A stretch of DNA of 64,000 bases from Bosea sp. Tri-49 (GCF_003952665.1 NZ_CP017946.1:2294001-2358000), one strand, 5' to 3'; shown: positions 17,341 through 27,066, counted from the stretch's first letter. Translations and numbers: made by a program. The notes: generated by a model from the sequence alone, not told the origin.

Positions 17341-18788
17341 GCGCCGAGCCCACCCATCAGCATGTACTTGATCTCGACGAACTCCTCGATGCCGTGGAGC
17401 GAGCCCTCGCGGCCGAGGCCGGATTCCTTGACGCCGCCAAAGGGCGCGACCTCGGTGCCGAGAATGGCCGAATTGACGCCGACCATGCCGTATTCGAGCT
17501 CCTCGGCGACGCGGAAGGCGCGGCCGAGATCCTTCGTGTAGAAGTACGCTGCCAGGCCGAACGGCGTGTCGTTGGCCATGGCGACGACCTCATCCTCGCT
17601 CGTGAAGCGATAGACCGGCGCGATCGGCCCGAAGGTCTCCTCGCGCGTCACCAGCATCTTGGTGGTGACGCCGGAGATCACCGTCGGCTCGTAGAAGGTG
17701 CGGCCGAGCGCATGGCGGCGGCCGCCGACCATCACCTTGGCGCCGTTGGCGACCGCATCAGCGACGTGGCGCTCGACCTTCTCGACCGCGCGCTCGTTGA
17801 TCAGCGGTCCCTGCACGACGCCGACCTCGACGCCGTTGCCGACCTTCATCTTTGCGACCTCGCCGGCGAATTTGGCGACGAAGTCATCATGGATGCCGTC
17901 CTGGACGAAGAGCCGGTTGGTGCAGACGCAGGTCTGGCCCATGTTGCGGAACTTGGCGATGATCGCGCCCTCGACCGCCTTGTCGAGATCGGCATCGTCG
18001 AAGACGATGAAGGGGGCATTGCCGCCGAGCTCGAGCCCGACCTTCTTCACCGTCGTGGCCGCCTGCTGCATCAGGAGCTTGCCGACCGGAGTCGAGCCGG
18101 TGAAGCCGATGAAGCGCACCGCCGGGTGGCTGGTCATCACGCCGCCGATCGCGACTGCGTCGCCGGTGACGATGTTGATGACGCCCTTGGGGAAGCCAGC
18201 CCGTTCGGCGAGCACGACCAGCGCCAGCGCGGTCAGCGGGGTGTCGGGAGCAGGCTTGACCACGAAGGTGCAGCCCGCCGCCAGACCCGGCGCGCATTTG
18301 CGGGTGATCATCGCCGCCGGGAAATTCCAGGGTGTGATCGCGGCGCAGACGCCGACCGGCTGCTTTGCGACGATGATGCGCGAATTCGGGAAGGGCGAGG
18401 GAATGGTCTCGCCATAGATGCGCTTGGCCTCCTCGGCGTAGAACTCGACGAAGGAGGCGGCATAGGCGACCTCGCCGCGGGCTTCGCTGAGCGGCTTGCC
18501 CTGCTCGGCCGTCATGATCTGCGCCAGGTCCTCCTGGTTCGCCATGATCAGATCGAACCATTTGCGCAGGATGACCGAGCGCTCCTTGGCGCTCTTCTTG
18601 GCCCAGGGCTTGAAAGCGCGCGAGGCGGCCTCGACCGCGGCGGTGGTCTCGTCGGCGCCGAAGCGCGGCACCTTGGCCAGCACCTCTCCCGTCGCCGGAT
18701 TGTCGACCACATCGACGCCATCGCCGATCCAGGCGCCATCGACATGGCACTGCGAACGCAGCAGCGAGGGATCCTTGAGCGTCAGCAT
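17337..18788 (-). CDS. gabD: NAD(P)-dependent succinate-semialdehyde dehydrogenase
   Basis: Oxidises succinate semialdehyde to succinate (GABA degradation). 483 residues with the aldehyde dehydrogenase landmarks: [14 protein letters not shown] (substrate tunnel and cofactor Lys), the GSTPVGK Rossmann turn, catalytic Glu in [10 protein letters not shown], and catalytic Cys in [11 protein letters not shown], whose second Cys is typical of GabD. It closes with the family C-terminus [10 protein letters not shown]. It is first in a two-gene unit with rpiA. Assignment to SSADH rather than a related semialdehyde enzyme is by resemblance. Confidence 0.9.
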   Translation of the reverse strand: MLTLKDPSLLRSQCHVDGAWIGDGVDVVDNPATGEVLAKVPRFGADETTAAVEAASRAFKPWAKKSAKERSVILRKWFDLIMANQEDLAQIMTAEQGKPLSEARGEVAYAASFVEFYAEEAKRIYGETIPSPFPNSRIIVAKQPVGVCAAITPWNFPAAMITRKCAPGLAAGCTFVVKPAPDTPLTALALVVLAERAGFPKGVINIVTGDAVAIGGVMTSHPAVRFIGFTGSTPVGKLLMQQAATTVKKVGLELGGNAPFIVFDDADLDKAVEGAIIAKFRNMGQTCVCTNRLFVQDGIHDDFVAKFAGEVAKMKVGNGVEVGVVQGPLINERAVEKVERHVADAVANGAKVMVGGRRHALGRTFYEPTVISGVTTKMLVTREETFGPIAPVYRFTSEDEVVAMANDTPFGLAAYFYTKDLGRAFRVAEELEYGMVGVNSAILGTEVAPFGGVKESGLGREGSLHGIEEFVEIKYMLMGGLGA

Positions 18789-18921
18789 GCGAGCCTCCGG
18801 CGGCGTGAGCGGGTTGCCGGGGCTCTAGCACGTGGCGCGAGCGCTTGCCGATAGCAAAACGCCGCATGCAGGCGGTGCGCGGAATGCAGTTACTGTTCGG
18901 CCACCAGTCCGTCGGCAGCCG

Positions 18922-19311
18922 CTATTTCGCCATCGGCGTGCAGACGACCTTGTCGTCGAAGACGTAGCAGACGCTGAGCTCACCGGTGCGGACATTGGCG
19001 CGGAAGATGCCGCCTTCGCGCTCATGGCGCGAGGGGACGAGAACATAGTCGCTTGGCGCCTGCGGGCCGGCCCCCTCGCCCGCCGGGAAGCAGACAGTGA
19101 TGCCGACGCCGCCCTCCTTGAGCTGGAACTGGCAGGCACCGACTTCGCCCGTCGCCTTGTCGATGCGATAGACGCGATTGAGGTCGGTCTGCGGGGCGGG
19201 TGCAAACTCGAACGGCGCAGCCAACGCCGCGCCGAAGACTGGCAAGACGAACAGGCCGGCGCCCAGCGCCCGGCCGAGGGAGCTTCTGGAACAGCTCGAC
19301 AGTTTCGGCAC
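18922..19311 (-). CDS. Exported hypothetical protein
   Basis: A 129-residue protein with a likely signal peptide (residues 1-31, ending AALAA) and a small mature domain of paired strands: NRVYRIDKATGEVGACQF and GIFRANVRTGELSVCYVFDDKVVCTPMAK. The two halves share a pattern (R..R...GE...C), suggesting an internal repeat with two Cys pairs that could form disulfides. I do not recognise the family; similar small exported proteins occur in Hyphomicrobiales. It is divergent from the phosphatase gene. Confidence 0.7.
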   Translation of the reverse strand: MPKLSSCSRSSLGRALGAGLFVLPVFGAALAAPFEFAPAPQTDLNRVYRIDKATGEVGACQFQLKEGGVGITVCFPAGEGAGPQAPSDYVLVPSRHEREGGIFRANVRTGELSVCYVFDDKVVCTPMAK

Positions 19312-19477
19312 CGCTACGACCCCTTTCGACGATTCGCCTGCACCCTATCATGCCGGCCGAGCCGTATCATCGCGATTGCGGCGGGGTCACGACGAGATGA
19401 AGTGGCTGTTGCCGAAGCGCCCTTGCCAAGCCGCGCCGACCGGCCTTTATGCGGATGGCCGCCCTACAGGATCGCTC

Positions 19478-20176
19478 ATGTCCCTGCCCCCGATCGTCGT
19501 CTTCGATCTCGACGGCACCCTCGCCGAGACCGCTCCCGACATCATGCACACGCTCAATGTCATCCTCGAGCGCGAAGGGCTGCCGGCGCTGCCGATCGAG
19601 CGGGCGCGCGAACTGGTCGGCGCCGGTGCGCGAGCTTTGATCGAGCGCGGCTTCAAGGTCAGCGGCCGGCCGCTCGATGCCGAGAAGCTGGAGCAGTTGT
19701 TCGAGGAATTCCTGGTGATCTATGCCGGCGCGGTCGCCAAGGACTCTTACGTCCATGACGGCGTGACTGCCGCGCTCGACGCGCTCGCCGCCGACGGCTT
19801 CGTCTTCGCCGTCTGCACCAACAAGCCGATCCTGCACACGCGGCTGATCCTCGACCATTTCGGCATTACCGGGCGTTTCGCGGCGATCGCCGGGCGCGAC
19901 AGCTTCCCCTTCTTCAAGCCCGATCCGCGCCATCTGACGCAGACCATCGCCGAGGCCGGCGCCGATCCGGCACGCGCAGTCATGGTCGGCGATTCGCGCA
20001 CCGATGTGAGCACGGCGCGCGCCGCCGGCATCCCCGTGGTCTGCGTGCCCTTCGGCTATACCGACGTGCCTGTCGAGGCTCTCGATCCCGATCTGGTGAT
20101 CCAGCACTTCAGCGAACTGCCCCAGGCAGTGCGCCGTCTGACCGGCGGCGAACCGGCGCTCGCTACTCATTCTTGA
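19478..20176 (+). CDS. gph: HAD-superfamily phosphoglycolate phosphatase
   Basis: Hydrolyses 2-phosphoglycolate, a product of DNA repair and photorespiration-like metabolism. The 232 residues carry the four HAD motifs: DLDGTLAET (nucleophile Asp), CTNKP, the Lys in FFKPDPRHL, and GDSRTDVSTARAA. The cap inserted after motif 1 gives the Gph-like (HAD-IA) fold. ATG at 19478 is chosen because it directly precedes motif 1; an open frame extends 300 bases upstream but antisense to another gene. A tRNA gene follows 36 bases after the stop. Confidence 0.9.
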   Translation: MSLPPIVVFDLDGTLAETAPDIMHTLNVILEREGLPALPIERARELVGAGARALIERGFKVSGRPLDAEKLEQLFEEFLVIYAGAVAKDSYVHDGVTAALDALAADGFVFAVCTNKPILHTRLILDHFGITGRFAAIAGRDSFPFFKPDPRHLTQTIAEAGADPARAVMVGDSRTDVSTARAAGIPVVCVPFGYTDVPVEALDPDLVIQHFSELPQAVRRLTGGEPALATHS

Positions 20177-20212
20177 CGGCGCAGGCGCGCCCCACTAGGA
20201 ACAGCGCGGTCC

Positions 20213-20287
20213 GGGCGGCTAGCTCAGCGGTAGAGCACTCCCTTCACACGGGAGGGGTCACAGGTTCGATCCCTGTGCCGCCCACCA
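20213..20287 (+). tRNA. tRNA-Val (anticodon CAC)
   Basis: The acceptor stem GGGCGGC (20213-20219) pairs with GCCGCCC (20277-20283), followed by discriminator A and an encoded CCA. The D-arm is GCTC...GAGC, the anticodon stem CTCCC/GGGAG holds the loop TTCACAC with anticodon CAC, and the T-loop is TTCGATC. 75 bases long. It reads GUG valine codons. Confidence 0.96.
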
Positions 20288-20446
20288 TTTTCCCCGACAT
20301 TTTCGGAAGACCCGGCGCACCAGCGCAGGGCGTGAAGATGCGCGCCATGCTGGCCCTGATTCGATCAGCGGCACTTCCGGCGCTTCGTCCCCTCCCGGGC
20401 AGCCACCACGAACAGATCAGCGCATCCGGACAGCCCCAACGCACAA

Positions 20447-20474
20447 AGACCGCCGAGCGTCGGCTCGGCGGTCT
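20447..20474 (-). terminator. Intrinsic terminator of the aldehyde dehydrogenase gene
   Basis: AGACCGCCGAGC (20447-20458) and its exact complement (20463-20474) enclose a 4-base loop. On the minus strand the stem is followed by TTTGTG. It is located just past the stop of the minus-strand gene. Confidence 0.8.
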
Positions 20475-20502
20475 CTGGAAGGCGCTGCTTTACGAGCCTG
20501 GG

Positions 20503-21936
20503 TCAGGCTGCGGCGTAGCCGACCGTGCCCTTGATCTCGAGGAATTCCTCGAGGCCGAAGTCAGCATATTCGCGGCCATTGCCGGACTGCTTGTAGCCGC
20601 CGAACGGGGCGCCGGCGTCCCAGGCGGGATAGTTGATGTAGACGTTGCCGGAGCGCATCTGCGCCGCGACCTTGCGCGCCCGCTCGAGCGAGCCGGACTG
20701 GACGTAGGAGGCGAGCCCGTAGGGTGTGTCGTTCGCCCGCGCGATCACTTCCTCTTCGCTCTCATAGGGCAGGATCGACAGCACCGGCCCGAAGATCTCC
20801 TCGCGCGCGATCGTCATCTCGTCGGTCACGTTGCCGAAGACCGTCGGCCGGACAAAGTAGCCGCGGTTGAGGTCCTCGGGCCGGCCCGGTCCGCCGGTGA
20901 CCAAGGTCGCGCCTTCCTTGATGCCGCTCTCGATGAGGCGCTGAATCTTGTCGAACTGCGTCTCGCTGACGACCGGGCCGAGAAAGACGCTCTCCGCCGA
21001 CGGCGCGCCGACCTTGAGCGGTTCGGCGGTCGCCTTGGCGATGGCCAGCGCGTCCTCATGCAGCCTGGCCGGCACGAACATCCGTGTCGGCGCATTGCAG
21101 GACTGGCCGGAGTTGCGCATCACGCTCTCGACGCCGAGCTTGACCGCCCGCTTCAGGTCGACATCGTCGAGCAGGATGTTGGCCGACTTGCCGCCGAGCT
21201 CCTGATGCACGCGCTTGACCGTGTCGGCGGCCGCCTTGGCAACCAGGATGCCGGCGCGGGTCGAGCCGGTGAAGGAGACCATGTCGACGCCGGGATGGCG
21301 CGAGATCGCTTCGCCGACCGTCGGGCCATCTCCGTTGACGAGATTGAACACGCCCTTGGGCACGCCGGCCTCGTGCATCACCTCGGCGAAGATAATCGCA
21401 TTCATCGGGGCGATCTCGGAAGGCTTCAGCACCATGGTGCAGCCAGCCGCGAGAGCCGGCGCGACCTTGCACATGATCTGATTCAGCGGCCAGTTCCAGG
21501 GCGTGATCATACCGACGACGCCGATCGGCTCCTTGGCGATCAGGGTGGTGCCGCGCAGTTCCTCGAACTCGAAATTCTCCAGCGTCTCGATCATTTTGGC
21601 GAGATGCCCGGTGCCCATCGCAGCCTGCGCCCGGTGAGCCAATTCCTTCGGCGCGCCCATCTCCTGCGACAGCGCGTCCGCGATATCGGCATAGCGCGCC
21701 TTATAGGCTTCGAGCAGGCGCCGCATCAGCGCCAGCCGCTCCTGCTTCGAGGTTGCGGCGAAGGCCGGAAAGGCGGCGCGTGCCGCCGCGACGGCCTTGT
21801 CGACATCGGCCTCACTGCCGAGCGCGATCTGCGCGAATGCCTCCTCGGTCGAGGGGTCGATCACGTCGAGGGTCTTCAGGCCGGCAGCGGGGTCGACCCA
21901 GGCACCGTCGATGTAGAACTGGAGGGCATGAGACAT
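20503..21936 (-). CDS. Aldehyde dehydrogenase family protein
   Basis: A 477-residue NAD(P)-dependent aldehyde dehydrogenase. Landmarks: MITPWNWPLNQIMCK, the GSTRAG Rossmann turn, catalytic Glu in QELGGKSANILLDD, catalytic Cys in NSGQSCNAPTRM, and C-terminal KQSGNGREYADFGLEEFLEIKG. The NSGQSC context resembles AldA/DhaS-type general aldehyde dehydrogenases, distinct from the GabD-like gene near 18 kb. The substrate cannot be read from the sequence. It is monocistronic with its own terminator. Confidence 0.9.
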   Translation of the reverse strand: MSHALQFYIDGAWVDPAAGLKTLDVIDPSTEEAFAQIALGSEADVDKAVAAARAAFPAFAATSKQERLALMRRLLEAYKARYADIADALSQEMGAPKELAHRAQAAMGTGHLAKMIETLENFEFEELRGTTLIAKEPIGVVGMITPWNWPLNQIMCKVAPALAAGCTMVLKPSEIAPMNAIIFAEVMHEAGVPKGVFNLVNGDGPTVGEAISRHPGVDMVSFTGSTRAGILVAKAAADTVKRVHQELGGKSANILLDDVDLKRAVKLGVESVMRNSGQSCNAPTRMFVPARLHEDALAIAKATAEPLKVGAPSAESVFLGPVVSETQFDKIQRLIESGIKEGATLVTGGPGRPEDLNRGYFVRPTVFGNVTDEMTIAREEIFGPVLSILPYESEEEVIARANDTPYGLASYVQSGSLERARKVAAQMRSGNVYINYPAWDAGAPFGGYKQSGNGREYADFGLEEFLEIKGTVGYAAA

Positions 21937-22266
21937 GAGCGGGCTTCCTTCCTTCTGCGCGACGCTCGGCCGGACATGTGAACCGGCCTGCCCCTGCGCT
22001 GTGTCTTGTCAGATACAGCGTAGCAGCCCGGAGGCGCCTGTCATCGCGCGGTGGGCGAATGGGGGGAATACCCTGCGCGGGAGCGGCCGACGACGAATTG
22101 CCATATCTGGGCGCCTTTCCGATCGGACGCGTAGCCGGAACGTCAGCAAGAAGCAGGCTGCACATTTGGTGCAATGTAGCCACCGAATCCTGGGCGAAGG
22201 GCGCAGGCGCGACATCTTCGAGTCGCGAGACCTTGCGTTGCGTCAAGTGAATGGGTGACACCTACC
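21937..22266. other. 330-base non-coding gap between divergent genes
   Basis: It separates the minus-strand aldehyde dehydrogenase from the plus-strand hydrolase-like gene, so it should hold both promoters. Short open frames on both strands lack ribosome sites and codon bias. I see no repeat, hairpin or recognisable operator. Confidence 0.5.
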
Positions 22267-23010
22267 ATGCTTCGATTTCAGCAGCGCGCTTCGCGCGCGC
22301 TCGGCGCCCTCGCGATCGCCTTGTGGCTCGCCGCCCCGTCAGCTCGGGCGGAAGCGCCGATAACGGTCAAGGGCGGCGAGACCGTCACGATCAGCGGCGT
22401 CCGCAGCATCCTCATCCGGGCTCCACATCCCAAGGGCAGCGTGATCCTGCTGACCGGCGGCGACGGGCGTCTTGAGGTCGGCAGCGGCGCGCGCTTCGGC
22501 AAGGCCGGAGACAACGTCCTGATCCGCAACCGCGATGCGTTCGTCGCACAAGGCTACAACGTGCTTCTCGCCGAGCTCGGGACGAACCTCTCCGCTGCAG
22601 TCGACCACATGGCCGCCATCAAGCGCCCGGTCATCGTGATCGCCACCAGCAAGGGCACGCAGCGAGCCGCCGAAGGGCTCGTGGAGGGCGCCATGCCGGA
22701 CAGGCTGGTCCTGACCTCCGGCTTCCTCAGCAAGGCATCCGGTCCCGACGACACCGTCCAGAGCATCCTGGGAACGCCGAACCGGCTGCCTCGAACGCTC
22801 GCGCTGCACCATCGCGAGGATCGCTGCCGCTGGACACAGCCTGCCGGCGTCGCGCCCTTCCAGGCCTGGGCCGGCGGCCGGGCCCATATCGAGTGGATGA
22901 GTGGCGGCAATGCCGACGAGGCCAATCCCTGCCGCTCCAGCGCTCATCACGGCTTTGCGGGGCAAGACGAGGAGTTCGTCGCCCGCATCGTCAAGTTCAT
23001 GATGCGCTGA
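22267..23010 (+). CDS. Exported alpha/beta-hydrolase-like protein
   Basis: A 247-residue protein. Residues 1-27 form a signal peptide (hydrophobic LGALAIALWLAAPSARA). The mature part shows SVILLTGGDGRLEVG, resembling the first strand and oxyanion turn of alpha/beta hydrolases, VIVIATSKGTQRAAEG as a possible nucleophile elbow (SKGT in place of GxSxG), and a late ALHHREDRC. The function is unknown. An in-frame GTG at 22255 adds four residues; ATG at 22267 is preferred because it begins a normal signal peptide. It is followed after 79 bases by a DUF374 gene on the same strand. Confidence 0.7.
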   Translation: MLRFQQRASRALGALAIALWLAAPSARAEAPITVKGGETVTISGVRSILIRAPHPKGSVILLTGGDGRLEVGSGARFGKAGDNVLIRNRDAFVAQGYNVLLAELGTNLSAAVDHMAAIKRPVIVIATSKGTQRAAEGLVEGAMPDRLVLTSGFLSKASGPDDTVQSILGTPNRLPRTLALHHREDRCRWTQPAGVAPFQAWAGGRAHIEWMSGGNADEANPCRSSAHHGFAGQDEEFVARIVKFMMR

Positions 23011-23089
23011 AGGCGGCCGCACAGCCGCGCAATGTTCGAGCAAACCGACGCAACGACCACTCCACCGGAGCCACCGTGGAGATCGGATC

Positions 23090-23773
23090 ATGCGATTCGG
23101 CAATGGACAATCCGTGGCAATCGCCGGCCGCGCCTTGCACGCCTATCTCGATTTCGTCCAGCGGACGACCCGTTTCAAGCCGGCGATCCCGGGCGCCAGG
23201 CCGTGGGAACGAAGCCGCGAGCCCTTCATCGCCTTGACCTGGCATGGCCAGCAGATGTTGAGTCTGGCGGCGCTGGACGGCGCCTCGCAGGTCGCGATCC
23301 TGGCCTCGCTGCATTTCGATGGATCCGTGGTGGCCTCGGTGGTGGGGCGGGCCGGTTTCCAGGTTATCCGCGGTTCGGGCACGCAGAGCCGCACGAAGAT
23401 CCAGGCCAAGCGCGCCATTCCCGCCTTCTTCGAGATGCGCGAGGCACTGCGCGACGGAACCAGTCTCCTGCTCACCGCCGATGTCCCGAAGGTTGCGCGC
23501 GTCGCCGGCCAGGGCGCGGTCCAGCTCGCGCGCGCCACGGGCCGACCGATCTATCTCTTCGCCGCGGTGACCAGCGCGCGCGTCGAACTCGACAATTGGG
23601 ACAAGGCGAGCATCGCCCTGCCCTTCGGCCGCGGCTGCATTCTCTGGTCGGAGCCGCTCTATGTCCGCCGAACGGCGGACGAGCGCGAGATGGGCCTGAT
23701 CGCGCTCGATATTTCGAGCCAGCTCGACGAGCTGCACGCCACGGCACGTCGCCTTATCGAGCGGCGCCGCTAG
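23090..23773 (+). CDS. DUF374 acyltransferase-like protein
   Basis: A 227-residue protein related to lysophospholipid/lipid A acyltransferases of the DUF374 family. Visible family segments: FIALTWHGQQML (with the H of the active region), ILASLHFDGSVVASVV, GFQVIRGSGTQSR, and the later GQGAVQLARATGRPIYLF and WDKASIALPFGRG. The usual DGPxGP stretch reads ADVPKVAR, a departure that may weaken donor binding. Many DUF374 proteins act on lipid A or lipid precursors at the inner membrane; no substrate is proven here. Confidence 0.8.
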   Translation: MRFGNGQSVAIAGRALHAYLDFVQRTTRFKPAIPGARPWERSREPFIALTWHGQQMLSLAALDGASQVAILASLHFDGSVVASVVGRAGFQVIRGSGTQSRTKIQAKRAIPAFFEMREALRDGTSLLLTADVPKVARVAGQGAVQLARATGRPIYLFAAVTSARVELDNWDKASIALPFGRGCILWSEPLYVRRTADEREMGLIALDISSQLDELHATARRLIERRR

Positions 23774-23801
23774 GACCGAAGCCTTGTTTATCCGAGACGT
23801 G

Positions 23802-24470
23802 TCAGCGACCCGGCGAGGGGCAGTCAGCCGGCGTGGCGCAGATTCTGCCGGGCGGGCGCAGCTGTTCCTGCACACCCGCCGGCTCGATGACGATGCGGCT
23901 GAGATCGCCGGAAAGGCGCAGGCCGAGGCCGGAGGAAATCAGAACGATGCGGGCGCGCGTGGAGGCGAGGATGGTGGCGTTGGCGCCGGCGAGAAAATGG
24001 GCGCTGCCGCCGAGGCTGCCATAGGTGCCGAACACATCCTCGTAGCGGTCGAGCCCGTAGACCAGCATGATCACCCGGCCGTAATCGGCGCCGAGGCCGA
24101 TGCCGACGGAGAGCGCCGACCAGCTCACCGGCATCGGAATCCCGTCGGAGAAGCGCAATTCGCCGCTGCCATGGCGGCCGCCGAGTACGAAGGAACCGCT
24201 GAGCTCGCCGCCGACGATATAGGCGTTCGGCTCGCCGAAGAGCGCAAGCGAGCGTTCGATCGGGATGCTGACCGTCTTGGAAGCGGTGTCGAAGACGCCC
24301 TCGACGATCCCGAAAATATCCTGCCGCGGGGTTGTCGGCAGCTGGCCGGCCCGGACATCCCCTTTCGTGACAGCCCCCTGCGCGAGCACGAGGCTCGGCA
24401 CCAAGGCCAGCAGCGTGGCCAGCATGAAGCGCAGCCCAGGCCAACTCCGGATGACGCGTAACGCGGACAT
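23802..24470 (-). CDS. DUF1134 (EipA-like) envelope protein
   Basis: A 222-residue exported protein. The signal peptide ends near LVLAQG. The mature part matches DUF1134: ALFGEPNAYIVGGELSGSFV, GIGLGADYGRVIMLVYGL, GSLGGSAHFLAGANATIL, and GLGLRLSGDLSRIVIEP. In Brucella the DUF1134 protein EipA is a periplasmic beta-structured protein needed for envelope integrity; a similar role is inferred. The start is ATG at 24470; a longer open frame to 24593 would hide the signal peptide. The C-terminal tail is rich in Pro and Cys. It is divergent from the histidine kinase gene. Confidence 0.78.
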   Translation of the reverse strand: MSALRVIRSWPGLRFMLATLLALVPSLVLAQGAVTKGDVRAGQLPTTPRQDIFGIVEGVFDTASKTVSIPIERSLALFGEPNAYIVGGELSGSFVLGGRHGSGELRFSDGIPMPVSWSALSVGIGLGADYGRVIMLVYGLDRYEDVFGTYGSLGGSAHFLAGANATILASTRARIVLISSGLGLRLSGDLSRIVIEPAGVQEQLRPPGRICATPADCPSPGR

Positions 24471-24683
24471 CAGGCCGGCAGCTCCGGGAGAGAGTTGAAC
24501 GGCAATGGCAATACGGTCCATGCAGAGACAGGAAGAGGCGAGCGCCCCGCTCCGCAAGCCATACCCCGATCGAGGTTCCGTGACGACCCGCAACGCCGCA
24601 TCAATCTCCAGCCGATCGCAAGCGACAGACCTGCTCTCCCGAGAAGGTCGCCGCGCAGCCCGGCATGATAGCGGAGACCGGCC

Positions 24684-26024
24684 ATGACCTCACTGTCGCG
24701 CGCCCTCACCCTGCGTCTGTCGCTGCTCGGCATCGTCCTGTTCACCGCCTTCATCGGCGCTGTCATCGCCTTCGCCCTGATCACCGAGGATCCTGGCGCC
24801 CTGCGCAACGACGTCACCTCCCGGATCATCCGGCAAGGCGTGCGCCAGCAATCCGGCAACGCCTTGCAGGTCGAGAAGACCGCAGACCTGACCCGGATCG
24901 AGCGCGCCAGCCCCGGCCTCTGGTACCTCGTCTCGGATGGACGTTCCGTCGTCGAGTATGCGCCAGAGTTGCGGCCGGGCCTGCCGATCGACATTCGGCT
25001 CGACGGGCCGACCATCGCTGCGCAGATGCGGGTCGGCGGCGATAATGCGCTCGCCTTCGACGTGATCGAGAAGGACGGCAACCGCTTCATCGTCGCAACC
25101 GGCGGCGGCCGACCGGGCTGGGATCTGATCCTCGGCTTCTACTTGCGGGCCATCGCGGGCTCGGCGCTGGCGATCTCGGTGGTCTTCGGCCTGCTGATCG
25201 CAGGCGCGATCGCCATGTCGGTGTCCTATATTGGCGAGCGGCTGCGCAGCGCCGCGGAGGCCGCTGCCCGGATCGACCCCAGGGCGCCGCGCGGCCTGCT
25301 GCCGACCGAGGAGACCCCGATCGAGCTGATGCCGCTGACCACGGCGCTCAATGCCGCGCTCGACCAGATCGCCGGGAACATGGAGGTGCAGCAGCGCTTC
25401 ATGAACAATGTCGCGCACGAGCTGCGCACCCCGCTGACCGTGATGCGCGGCCGGATCGACGCGCTGCCGAACGATCAGATGCGGCTGGCGCTCACCACCG
25501 ACGTCAACCGGCTGACCACCATCGTCTCGTCGATGCTGCAGCTCGCGCGCCTGCACAGCACGGAACTCCCCTTCGAGCCGCTGCAGCTCAACAGCACCGC
25601 CCGCGCGGTACTGGCCGATCTCGCGCCGCTGATCCTGAGCAACGGCGCCGATATCGCGCTGGAGGAGGAAGGCGATCGCCGATCGCTGATCCAGGCTAAC
25701 GAGCCTACGGTCCGGGCGGCCATCGCCAATCTGGTCGACAACGCGCTGCGCCACGCCCAAGCGAAATCGACAATCCTGGTCAAGGTGATCGACAGCGCCG
25801 TGGTTGAAGTCGCCGATGACGGGGTCGGCATCGAGGCCTCCGACCGCTCGCAGGTGACCGAGCCGTTCAACCGGATGTCGCCGAATTCCACCGGTGCCGG
25901 GCTTGGCCTGACGATCGTGCGCGACATCATGGCGGCCCATGGCGGGACGCTCACCATCCTTGGCCGGCCGGGCGGCGGCACCATGGTGCGGCTGGTCTTC
26001 CCGCCGTCCGAGCCCGGCACCTGA
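24684..26024 (+). CDS. Sensor histidine kinase
   Basis: A 446-residue inner-membrane two-component kinase. TM1 is at about residues 10-34, a periplasmic sensor domain at about 35-150, and TM2 at about 152-180, followed by a HAMP-like linker. The HisKA domain has the phospho-acceptor His245 in VAHELRTPLTVMRGR. The ATPase domain shows N-box NLVDNALRHA, G1 DDGVGI and G2 GAGLGLTIV. The likely partner is the response regulator encoded convergently 212 bases away; this tail-to-tail arrangement is unusual for a cognate pair. The signal is unknown. Confidence 0.92.
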   Translation: MTSLSRALTLRLSLLGIVLFTAFIGAVIAFALITEDPGALRNDVTSRIIRQGVRQQSGNALQVEKTADLTRIERASPGLWYLVSDGRSVVEYAPELRPGLPIDIRLDGPTIAAQMRVGGDNALAFDVIEKDGNRFIVATGGGRPGWDLILGFYLRAIAGSALAISVVFGLLIAGAIAMSVSYIGERLRSAAEAAARIDPRAPRGLLPTEETPIELMPLTTALNAALDQIAGNMEVQQRFMNNVAHELRTPLTVMRGRIDALPNDQMRLALTTDVNRLTTIVSSMLQLARLHSTELPFEPLQLNSTARAVLADLAPLILSNGADIALEEEGDRRSLIQANEPTVRAAIANLVDNALRHAQAKSTILVKVIDSAVVEVADDGVGIEASDRSQVTEPFNRMSPNSTGAGLGLTIVRDIMAAHGGTLTILGRPGGGTMVRLVFPPSEPGT

Positions 26025-26059
26025 GGCGCTGTCTCAAAGCGCCCTTCTTTCCGAGTTCA

Positions 26060-26206
26060 GCGTCATTCCGAGACTTCGCGCAGCGAAGGGCCCGGAACCC
26101 AGAACCGATGCCGACTACAATTGATAGCGCTACGGTCGCCGCGCTTTTCCGGAGATGGCAGCTATTCTGGGTTCCGGGCTCAGGCCTTCGGTCTGCCCCG
26201 GAAAGA
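26060..26206. repeat. Intergenic inverted repeat element
   Basis: GCCCGGAACCCAGAA at 26090-26104 has its exact complement at 26165-26179, inside a wider pattern opening CGTCATTCCGAG and closing CCCCGGAAAGACG. It resembles the dispersed CGTCATTCCGGG...CCCGGAATCC elements common in Hyphomicrobiales. It fills the gap between the kinase and regulator genes and may act as a terminator for both. Confidence 0.7.
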
Positions 26207-26235
26207 CGGCATCATCCGTCTCGGAGAACCACGTG

Positions 26236-26919
26236 CTATGCTACCGTTTCCGACACCCTCAGCATATAGCCGATGCCGCGCAGCGAGGTGATCTCGACCC
26301 GGGCGCCGGCATCCTTGAGCTTGCGCCGCAGCCGCGAGATCTGCGCCTCCAGCGTGTTCGACTCGATCAGATCGTCGAAGCCGTAGACGGCCTCGATCAG
26401 GACGTCGCGGGTGACGACGCGGCCGACGCGCTGGACCAGTGCTTCCAGGATCAGCGCCTCGCGCCGCCGCAGGTCGAGCAGTTCCGAACCGACGGAGGCA
26501 CAGCGCCCCTCGAGATCGAGCGAGAGATTGCCCGCGGTGATCACCAGCGAGCGCTTGGGATTGCGCCGGCGCATGATGACCCGCAGGCGCGCCAGCAGCT
26601 CCTCCGGCTCGAAGGGCTTGACCAGGTAGTCGTCCGCGCCGCCGTTCAAGCCCTCGATCACGTCGGCTTTGGCATCGCGGGCGGTCAGAATCAGGAAAGC
26701 GGGCCGCGTATCGGAAGCGTTCAGCGCCTTGACGATCGACAGACCGTCGCCATCAGGCAGGCGCCGATCCACGATGACGATGTCGAAGGGAGTAGAGCGC
26801 AGGGCCGCCAGCGCCGCATCGATCGTGGTCGTGCGATCGGCGATCAGCCCTGCATTGGTAAGGAGCGAGGACAGGAAAGCCATCAGCTGAGGCTCGTCCT
26901 CGACGATCAGTGCGCGCAT
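26236..26919 (-). CDS. OmpR/PhoB-family response regulator
   Basis: A 227-residue two-component transcription factor. The receiver domain (1-115) shows the acidic pocket VEDEP, the phospho-acceptor Asp in IVIVDRRLPDGDG, the switch Thr in LILTARD, and the Lys in LVKPFEPEEL. The C-terminal winged helix (about 130-225) ends TSLRGIGYMLR, typical of OmpR members. Probably driven by the convergently encoded kinase. The target genes are unknown. Confidence 0.93.
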   Translation of the reverse strand: MRALIVEDEPQLMAFLSSLLTNAGLIADRTTTIDAALAALRSTPFDIVIVDRRLPDGDGLSIVKALNASDTRPAFLILTARDAKADVIEGLNGGADDYLVKPFEPEELLARLRVIMRRRNPKRSLVITAGNLSLDLEGRCASVGSELLDLRRREALILEALVQRVGRVVTRDVLIEAVYGFDDLIESNTLEAQISRLRRKLKDAGARVEITSLRGIGYMLRVSETVA

Positions 26920-27066
26920 TAAGGGGTCGATTCAGGGTGCACGGATGGAACGTGATGCCGGAATAGGGGCGAAATATCCAGACACATCACGCTCCATCCA
27001 TGCCTTGGCGCGGCAATAAGGCCGCAAGGCGATCCAGGCCGGTCACCTGGCCCGGGATTTCAGGAT

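Noticed and set aside
20213..20287. tRNA-Val as an island attachment site
   Set aside because: No repeat of the tRNA 3' end and no integrase gene are found downstream; the following genes look like core metabolism.
26060..26206. Insertion sequence or CRISPR repeat
   Set aside because: Single inverted repeat pattern with no transposase and no spacer periodicity; it fits a dispersed intergenic repeat.
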